From RGDT01 sp046719305 (GTDB lineage: Bacteria > Planctomycetota > Planctomycetia > Gemmatales > Gemmataceae), in contig JBDNDE010000067.1 of NCBI GenBank assembly GCA_046719305.1, positions 1 to 17,273 of the forward strand: 17,273 nt of DNA, in the 5' to 3' direction. Below the pieces are notes generated by a model. That model ran no database searches. It was given only the letters and a program-made list of their open reading frames with translations, and was not told where the DNA came from. A program made the position numbers and the translations under genes. Shown piece after piece: positions 1 to 5,197 of the stretch. The number at the start of each line of letters is the position of its first letter. Position 1 is the stretch's first letter.

Positions 1-118
1 ACCCCAAACCTCCAAGCGTCGAAGCTCATTTCCCCATCACAGGCTCAGGCTGTTTTCCCTACAGTAACACCAGGTCCTACCGCTTGTCGATCTCGTTTCC
101 CCTTTCCGGGAGAACCCC

Positions 119-1408
119 ATGCTTTCCTTATTGCTGCTCGCTACGCTTGCCGCCGACCTCGCCCCGCGTCCCAACCTGCTCGTTCTGTTCACCGATGATC
201 AAGGCTACGGCGACGCCGGCTTCCAGGGGCACCCCGAACTCAAGACACCGCATCTGGATAAGCTGGCGGCCAGCGGGCTGAAGCTGACGCAATGCTACGC
301 CTCGGCTCCAGTCTGTTCGCCGTCACGGGCAGGCTTATTGACGGGTCAGCATCCCTATCGGCACGACATCCGTGATTGGATTGCGCCCAACTCTGGCATC
401 TACTTGCCCAAGACCGCCCCTTCGCTGCCGCGACTGCTGAAAGCCGCTGGCTACCGTACCGCGTTGGTGGGCAAGTGGCACCTCAATTCCAAGATGGACG
501 GCAGCGAGCCGACCCCGGCTGACTTGGGGTTCGATCACTGGTTTGCAACCCAAAACAACGCCGCTCCCAGCCATGAAAACCCGACAAACTTTGTCCGCAA
601 TGGCAAAGCGGTCGGTCCGCTCAAAGGGAACTCGTCGCAGCTAATCGTCAAGGAAGCCATCGACTGGTTGAAATCTGGCAAACCGGAGCAACCGTTTGTG
701 TTGTTTGTCTGGTTCCATGCCCCGCACGAGCCGGTCGCTGTCTCCGAAACCTGGACCAAACCTTACGCTGCCCTGGAACCAGCCAATCGCCGCCACTATC
801 TCGGTAGCATCAGTTGTTTGGATGACGCGATTGGCCAACTGATAGACGAACTGCAGAGGAACAACCAGCGCGAGCGGACACTGATTTTCTTCAGCAGCGA
901 CAACGGCCCCGAGACGCTCAACCGCTACAAAGGCGCGCGGCGCTCCTATGGCACGCCGGGCAAACTACGCGGCATGAAATTACACCTGACCGAGGGCGGC
1001 ATCCGCGTTCCGGGCTTGCTCGTCTGGCCGGGCAAAATCCAACCAGCCACCTCGGCCGTGCCGGTGAGTAATGTCGATTTGTTACCCACTGCGTGTGAAT
1101 TGGCCGGAGTCAAGCTACCCGACGCCCCTTTAGACGGTATCAGTTTGGTCCCACTGTTCACCGGCCAGCCTCTCAACCGCTCGGTGCCGCTGTACTGGCA
1201 ATACGACCGTGCCCTAGGCGGTTTTACGGCTGCCGTGCGCGACGGCGACTGGAAACTGTTGGCCGACGCCAAGCGCGACAAGCTAGCGTTGTATCATCTG
1301 GGCGACGACCCAACCGAAAGCCGTGACCTATCGAAGGAGCAGCCCGAACGCCTGGCCGCCTTGCGAAAGCTGCTCGACGAACGCCAGCGAGCAATCCACC
1401 GCCGCTAG
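119..1408 (+). CDS. Secreted arylsulfatase-type sulfatase (formylglycine family)
   Basis: Predicted secreted hydrolase that removes sulfate esters, probably from polysaccharides; the substrate cannot be read from sequence. The 429-residue product starts with a short hydrophobic signal-like segment (residues 1-13). Alkaline-phosphatase-superfamily sulfatase motifs follow in order: metal-binding Asp pair D26-D27 in LFTDDQGYGD, the modification site C66-S-P-S-R where Cys becomes formylglycine, GKWH (K119, H121), WFHAPHEP (H200), SSDNGPE (D261, N262), and a lysine in RGMKLHLTEGGIRVP (K287). All expected catalytic and metal ligands are visible, so it should be active if a formylglycine-generating enzyme exists elsewhere. 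The ATG is preceded by a GGGAGA ribosome site. Length is normal for the family. It stands alone and converges on the SecA paralogue. Confidence 0.93.
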   Translation: MLSLLLLATLAADLAPRPNLLVLFTDDQGYGDAGFQGHPELKTPHLDKLAASGLKLTQCYASAPVCSPSRAGLLTGQHPYRHDIRDWIAPNSGIYLPKTAPSLPRLLKAAGYRTALVGKWHLNSKMDGSEPTPADLGFDHWFATQNNAAPSHENPTNFVRNGKAVGPLKGNSSQLIVKEAIDWLKSGKPEQPFVLFVWFHAPHEPVAVSETWTKPYAALEPANRRHYLGSISCLDDAIGQLIDELQRNNQRERTLIFFSSDNGPETLNRYKGARRSYGTPGKLRGMKLHLTEGGIRVPGLLVWPGKIQPATSAVPVSNVDLLPTACELAGVKLPDAPLDGISLVPLFTGQPLNRSVPLYWQYDRALGGFTAAVRDGDWKLLADAKRDKLALYHLGDDPTESRDLSKEQPERLAALRKLLDERQRAIHRR

Positions 1409-1438
1409 GCTGATCGGTATCAAGCAACAACCGCACAG

Positions 1439-1453
1439 GGCCTGTCGCAGGCC
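1439..1453. terminator. GC-rich hairpin after the sulfatase gene
   Basis: Perfect inverted repeat GGCCTG-TCG-CAGGCC, 30 nt after the sulfatase stop. No T-run follows, so intrinsic termination is only a possibility. A second hairpin (arms 1516-1522 and 1533-1539, GTTCAAC/GTTGAAC) lies further into this convergent intergenic space. Confidence 0.3.
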
Positions 1454-1585
1454 GCCCACACGGGGCAAGTCTCACGCTTGGCCACTAGGCGTTGGCTGAT
1501 TCGGCCGTTTACTCTGTTCAACGGCAGGTGTTGTTGAACTGAGGGACGAGCAAGCCAGTTCATCAAGCAGAGCGGGTCCGGCCGG

Positions 1586-1615
1586 CATCGCAGCCCTGGC
1601 CATCGCAGCCCTGGC
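1586..1615. repeat. Two tandem copies of a 15-bp unit
   Basis: CATCGCAGCCCTGGC occurs twice back to back (1586-1600, 1601-1615) in the gap between the convergent sulfatase and SecA genes. It is non-coding, with no evident function; probably a slippage duplication. Confidence 0.6.
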
Positions 1616-1629
1616 CCTGGCCGAGACGG

Positions 1630-3651
1630 TCAATCAACGTAGGGGTCAGCGGCGAGGTCTTTGAGGATTTCCTGGCGTTGCTTTTCGTGAACCATCAGGT
1701 CAACACGGTTGCGGTAGTGGCGAGCCTCCACGCGAGCTTGGGCTTTCCAGAACAAGCTCAGGTAGCGATTCCAATTACCTGGACCACCCCGACGCCCGAT
1801 TTGCTTGAGTCGTTCATAGCGGGCCGGACCCAACCCTTCGAGCAGTTCGTCCTCCAAGCAGAGAAAAAATTGCGCTGTTCCTGGATCGCCTTGCCGGCCG
1901 GCCCGGCCGATCAGCTGCCGGTCTATGCGCGAGGCTTCGTGCCGTTCGGTACCCAGTACATGCAAGCCGCCCGCGGCCAAGACTTCCGGCGTCGGTTTGA
2001 TGTCGGTGCCGCGGCCGGCCATGTTGGTAGCGATGGTGACGCGGCCTTTCTCACCAGCACGCTCAACGATTTGTGCCTCTTTTTCATGTTGGCGAGCGTT
2101 GATGACCTCGTGTTCGATGCCTGCGGCGGTCAGCCGGCGTGAGAGTTCTTCCGATTTGTCGACACTGCGAGTACCGATGAGAATCGGCCGCCCCTGCGCT
2201 TGCAGGCGTTGCACCTCCCGGACCACCGCGTCAAATTTGGCATCTTCGTTGGGAAAAACCCGGTCCGGCCAAACTTGGCGGATCACCGGCCGATTTGTCG
2301 GCACACACACCACCCACAGGCGATAGACGCGGTACAGTTCAAACCAGTTTTGCGCCGCCGTGCCGGTCATGCCGGCCAGCTTGGTATACAGCCGGAAATA
2401 GCTCTGATAAGTGATCTGGGCGGCGTGGTCGCTGGGGAAGTGGATCGGCACCCCTTCTTTGGCCTCCACGGCTTGATGCAGCCCCTCGCGCCAATGCCGA
2501 TCGGGCATGCGGCGACCAGTCGATTCGTCGATGATGATAATTTTATCTTTGTCGACCATGTAATGCTGATCCCGCTTAAAGCGATAATGGGCGTGCAACG
2601 CCTGCTCCAATCGCTCCTGCAGTTTGTCGATGGCCAGCGACTCCGCGCCGACACGCGGTGGATTGGAATAACGCACCAAGTGCTGCCCTTCGGCCGTCAA
2701 TTCAATCTTCTGCTTCTTCTGATCAAACTTGAAGTGTTTGTTGATCTCCATCTTGCGGGCTAGGGCATCGCCCCATAGATACACCCGCCCTTCTTCTTCC
2801 GTGGCTAGCCGGGTCGGACCGGCAATCACCAACGGCGTACGGGCTTCGTCGATGAAAATGTTGTCCGCCTCATCCACTAATGCATAATGGTGGCCGCGTT
2901 GCACGAACTCAGGGCCATTAGGGCCACTGCGGTAGCCCGGCATCCACGGTGCCCAGAACGGCTGATCCTGCCCCTTGGCCCCTGCGGCTTTGAGACGATC
3001 GCGTAGGAAGTCGAAGCCGAAATCCGAGGCGGTCCCATACGTAATGTCGCATTTATACATTTTGATACGATCTTGCTCCCCCATCGGTTGTTGCAACGCC
3101 CCAACCGTCAACCCCAGGCCGTTATAAATCGGTGCCATCAACTCGGCATCCCGGCGGGCCAGGTAGTCGTTGACCGTCGTCACATGCACTCCCTTGCCCA
3201 ACAGCGCGTTGAGAAACACTGGCAACGACGCCGACAACGTCTTGCCCTCTCCCGTGGCCAGTTCGGCCAGAGCGCCTTTGTGCATCACCGCGCCGGCGGC
3301 CAATTGCACATCGTAAGGTCGCATCTTCAAAAAACGCTCTGCGGCCACACATACCAGACCAAACGCTTCAGGCAGCAGGGCATCGAGTGGCTCCCCGCCG
3401 CGTGCCCGGCCCTTGAGACGTTGGCCAGCCAGTTTCAACTCTTCGGCCGTGAGGGTTTTGTACTTTTTCTCCCAGGCGCGGATCTTGGGCACCTGCAATG
3501 CTCCCCAGGCTAGCCGTCGTTGCCAGGGCAACGGGCTGAAATAGGCTAATAGCCTGTTCCAGGTCAGCGAACCGAGACGATTGGCTGGAGCGGGCGGCTT
3601 GACATAGACCGGAGCGGAGGAAGTAGTGGTGTTGGGAAGAGTGGCGCTCAC
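1630..3651 (-). CDS. secA: Short SecA-family translocase ATPase lacking the C-terminal domains
   Basis: SecA is the ATP-driven motor that pushes unfolded preproteins through SecYEG. This copy is 673 residues, whereas housekeeping SecA is usually 800-1000 or more. Both ATPase domains are intact: Walker A GEGKT (134-138), DEAD-type LVDEAD (about 259-263), the cross-linking-domain entry CDITYGTASDFGFDFLRD (about 201-218), MTGTA (428-432), TNMAGRGTD (542-550) and QLIGRAGRQGDPG (579-591). The protein ends soon after ARVEARHYRNRV, at the start of the helical scaffold, so the helical wing and the Cys-rich zinc-binding tail are absent. The preprotein-binding domain carries an extra stretch of roughly 20 residues before LVDEAD. 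I chose the GTG at 3651 because AAGGGGAGA sits just upstream; the reading frame stays open to 3801 with unrelated sequence. Probably an accessory SecA paralogue; alternatively a SecA-derived helicase with another role. Confidence 0.85.
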   Translation of the reverse strand: MSATLPNTTTSSAPVYVKPPAPANRLGSLTWNRLLAYFSPLPWQRRLAWGALQVPKIRAWEKKYKTLTAEELKLAGQRLKGRARGGEPLDALLPEAFGLVCVAAERFLKMRPYDVQLAAGAVMHKGALAELATGEGKTLSASLPVFLNALLGKGVHVTTVNDYLARRDAELMAPIYNGLGLTVGALQQPMGEQDRIKMYKCDITYGTASDFGFDFLRDRLKAAGAKGQDQPFWAPWMPGYRSGPNGPEFVQRGHHYALVDEADNIFIDEARTPLVIAGPTRLATEEEGRVYLWGDALARKMEINKHFKFDQKKQKIELTAEGQHLVRYSNPPRVGAESLAIDKLQERLEQALHAHYRFKRDQHYMVDKDKIIIIDESTGRRMPDRHWREGLHQAVEAKEGVPIHFPSDHAAQITYQSYFRLYTKLAGMTGTAAQNWFELYRVYRLWVVCVPTNRPVIRQVWPDRVFPNEDAKFDAVVREVQRLQAQGRPILIGTRSVDKSEELSRRLTAAGIEHEVINARQHEKEAQIVERAGEKGRVTIATNMAGRGTDIKPTPEVLAAGGLHVLGTERHEASRIDRQLIGRAGRQGDPGTAQFFLCLEDELLEGLGPARYERLKQIGRRGGPGNWNRYLSLFWKAQARVEARHYRNRVDLMVHEKQRQEILKDLAADPYVD

Positions 3652-3797
3652 GGTGGTATCTCCCCTTATCCAGACGCGATTCAAAGCGAAAGATCTTCGA
3701 GTAGATGCACCATACCAGATTCGCGCCACTAGGTCCAGAAAAGCTAATCGGCCCACGTGGTTCCTGCTCTCCCCAGGACCGCATGAGCCGATCAACC

Positions 3798-3814
3798 ACA
3801 ATCATGATGATTGT
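3798..3814. repeat. 17-bp near-palindrome upstream of secA
   Basis: Arms ACAATCAT and ATGATTGT pair perfectly around a single G, about 150 bp upstream of the chosen secA start. The size and AT-rich symmetry fit a dimeric repressor operator, but no regulator is identified. The surrounding 516-bp gap (3652-4167) holds this repeat and the hairpin at 3829-3853; I see no gene in it. Confidence 0.4.
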
Positions 3815-3828
3815 AAACCAAGCAGAGT

Positions 3829-3853
3829 GAGAACTATCTCTCCCCTAGTTCTC
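3829..3853. repeat. Inverted repeat with 8-bp arms upstream of secA
   Basis: GAGAACTA (3829-3836) and TAGTTCTC (3846-3853) are perfect complements separated by 9 nt. It lies 14 bp from the palindrome at 3798-3814. Together they could be part of the secA control region or an RNA hairpin in a long leader. No T-run or recognised riboswitch core is visible. Confidence 0.4.
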
Positions 3854-4167
3854 GTCTGACTTGGCTCGTCGTTCGCCCTCTCTCCCAGAGCGGACAATTA
3901 AATATCAGCACGCTGCGTGCCAAAGATGCTGGTATCAGGTGAAATCGATCGCAACTCCCACAGAGAAAAAGAGTTGCGGCAATTTGTTTTCGGAACATTC
4001 CAATCCAGCCACCACCCAATGCCCCAGCGTTCGCCTACAGGTTAGGCAACCGTTGCTTAATCCCTGGGCGAGTGCAACGTCACCCCCTCAACGGAATAGA
4101 CATCTTGACCAACCGTTAAAAGGGAAAAGTCATCCAAGGGGGGGAAGCGGGTCGACTACCGATATAG

Positions 4168-4251
4168 TGCCGAAGGTGGGACTCGAACCCACACGCCCGT
4201 TAAGGACACAAGATTTTGAATCTAGCGCGTCTGCCATTCCGCCACTTCGGC
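4168..4251 (-). tRNA. trnL: tRNA-Leu, anticodon CAA
   Basis: An 84-nt class II tRNA read on the minus strand. The acceptor arms GCCGAAG and CTTCGGC pair perfectly, with A as discriminator. The T arm GTGGGTTCGAGTCCCAC is intact and a long variable arm is present, as expected for Leu. The anticodon loop TTCAAAA gives CAA (plus-strand 4216-4218), reading UUG codons. One T-T mismatch is visible in the anticodon stem. The 3' CCA is not encoded and must be added after transcription. Confidence 0.95.
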
Positions 4252-4261
4252 TTGTGGTGTA

Positions 4262-4289
4262 AGTGTAGCGGAACACCGCCGCCGATCAA
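4262..4289 (-). promoter_or_regulatory. Candidate sigma-70-type promoter for tRNA-Leu
   Basis: Read on the minus strand, TTGATC (4289-4284) and TACACT (4267-4262) are separated by 16 nt, and the -10 box ends 10 nt before the mature tRNA 5' end. The geometry matches the tRNA-His promoter in this window. It falls between the stop of the 4301-4762 gene and the tRNA. Confidence 0.5.
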
Positions 4290-4300
4290 CCCCCCCGGAC

Positions 4301-4762
4301 TCAAGATTCGACCGTTTCTTGCAGCCGATTGACCTGCAAGAACGCTTCGGCCCAGGGGTAATGGTCCAACAACCCCGTTGTGGGTCGACCCAACAGCCGA
4401 TAAGCCAGGTACAACGCCTCGATGGACGCCAGGCCGTTGTCAGGGTCGGTGCCTAGCTTCGACGACCGTGGATAGGCTGTTTGCCAACCGCTCAGCGAAC
4501 GCGGCTCGACCGCTAGGACATGCTTGGCCATGACGCCGGCCCAGCGCCACGAACCATCCAGCAGCAGCAGACCGTGCAGGGCGTCGGCACGCGTCAGGGG
4601 CGGCCCCTCAGCGGCCAGGCGAACGTAACCAGTCAACTCCGGCCAGTGACGAACGGGGTAGTGAACGATGCGAATATCGTCCCGACCGCGTAACGGCCAA
4701 ATGGTGCATTTGGAGCGAATTTCCTTCCGGTGGCGGATGATAATGGTTTGGGGGACGCTCAT
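4301..4762 (-). CDS. Tsr3/DTW-like aminocarboxypropyltransferase (rRNA or tRNA modification)
   Basis: A 153-residue protein resembling Tsr3 (DUF367) and the related DTW-domain enzymes, which move the 3-amino-3-carboxypropyl group of SAM onto a uridine or pseudouridine. Tsr3 does this on small-subunit rRNA of eukaryotes and archaea; DTW enzymes act on tRNA. The N-terminal RHRKEIRSKCTIWPL resembles the Tsr3 KKCT region. LLLDGSWRWA (about 66-75) matches the DCSW/DGTW motif. LASIEALYLAYRLLG (about 111-125) and WAEAFLQVNRLQE (about 137-149) match the conserved C-terminal helices. There is no signal peptide, so it is cytoplasmic. It starts 94 bp from the divergent selenoprotein gene and lies upstream of tRNA-Leu on the same strand. 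No strong ribosome site is visible before the ATG. Family placement is from motif recall; Tsr3 versus DTW is not settled. Confidence 0.6.
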   Translation of the reverse strand: MSVPQTIIIRHRKEIRSKCTIWPLRGRDDIRIVHYPVRHWPELTGYVRLAAEGPPLTRADALHGLLLLDGSWRWAGVMAKHVLAVEPRSLSGWQTAYPRSSKLGTDPDNGLASIEALYLAYRLLGRPTTGLLDHYPWAEAFLQVNRLQETVES

Positions 4763-4856
4763 GGGGATTGCTCACGCGACCAGGCTGGCTCCTATGATTG
4801 ATTATAGCGTCGCCCAAGTAACGATTGAGAAACCGATTCCCCCCCGAGAGACACCG

Positions 4857-5093
4857 ATGAAACTGGAACTCAAGTATTGCTCGATGTGAAACTACGAACC
4901 CAAGGCGCTCAGTTTGAGTGCCAAACTGCTCGAACGCTTCAAAATGCAAATTACCGAACTCCGCCTGATCCCTGCCACGGGCGGCTGCTTTGAACTAACC
5001 GCTGGCGAGGAACTGTTGTACTCCAAACTGGCCACCGGTCAATTTCCGGATGAGGGGGCGATGATTGAAGCCGTGGCCAAGCGTCTCGGCTAA
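4857..5093 (+). CDS. selW: SelW/Rdx-family selenoprotein with in-frame UGA (Sec11)
   Basis: Thioredoxin-like-fold redox protein of the SelW/Rdx family, 78 residues when TGA at 4887-4889 is read as selenocysteine. The N-terminus MKLELKYCSM is followed by U, giving the family's CxxU redox motif (C8, U11). After the TGA the frame continues with family sequence: NYEPKALSLSAKLLERF, then LIPATGGCFELTAGEEL, then YSKLATGQFPDEG, ending at TAA 5091-5093. Length and motif order match small Rdx proteins, and conservation after the TGA argues against a chance stop or pseudogene. A purine-rich GAGAG lies before the ATG. The thiol/selenol pair probably reduces disulfides or binds glutathione; the physiological partner is unknown. 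An ordinary gene caller would see only a 10-residue peptide. The host must encode selA, selB, selC and selD elsewhere. Confidence 0.88.
4887..4922 (+). promoter_or_regulatory. Candidate bacterial SECIS element
   Basis: Starting from the UGA, an RNA hairpin forms at 4904-4922: GGCGCTCA pairs with TGAGTGCC (seven Watson-Crick pairs and one G-U), leaving the loop GUU at 4912-4914. Twenty-two nucleotides separate the UGA from the loop, and G is the first loop base. Bacterial SECIS elements sit within the coding region just after the UGA, usually with the apical loop about 16-37 nt downstream and a G at the start of the loop. This hairpin fits. SelB binding is inferred. Confidence 0.7.
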
Positions 5094-5197
5094 GGGTTCC
5101 CAAACACACTCTTGCAACTCAAACAGTAGTAGGTCGTGGGGGCCTTTGGTGTTTGGGGACCTCCCGCGAGCCGCAGGGCCAAAGCTACTAGCTTCCC

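Noticed and set aside
1678..2763. Several long plus-strand frames opposite SecA
   Set aside because: They are antisense shadows of a well-supported gene, with no ribosome sites or family resemblance.
3652..3801. N-terminal extension of SecA from a TTG at 3801
   Set aside because: The extra 50 residues do not look like SecA, and a GTG at 3651 has a strong ribosome site.
3861..4262. 133-codon open frame on the plus strand in the gap before the tRNA
   Set aside because: It runs straight through the antisense of tRNA-Leu, has no ribosome site, and its product shows no recognisable domain.
4857..4889. Reading the TGA as a true stop, leaving a 10-residue leader peptide
   Set aside because: Family sequence continues in the same frame for 67 codons after the TGA, and the CxxU position is exact.
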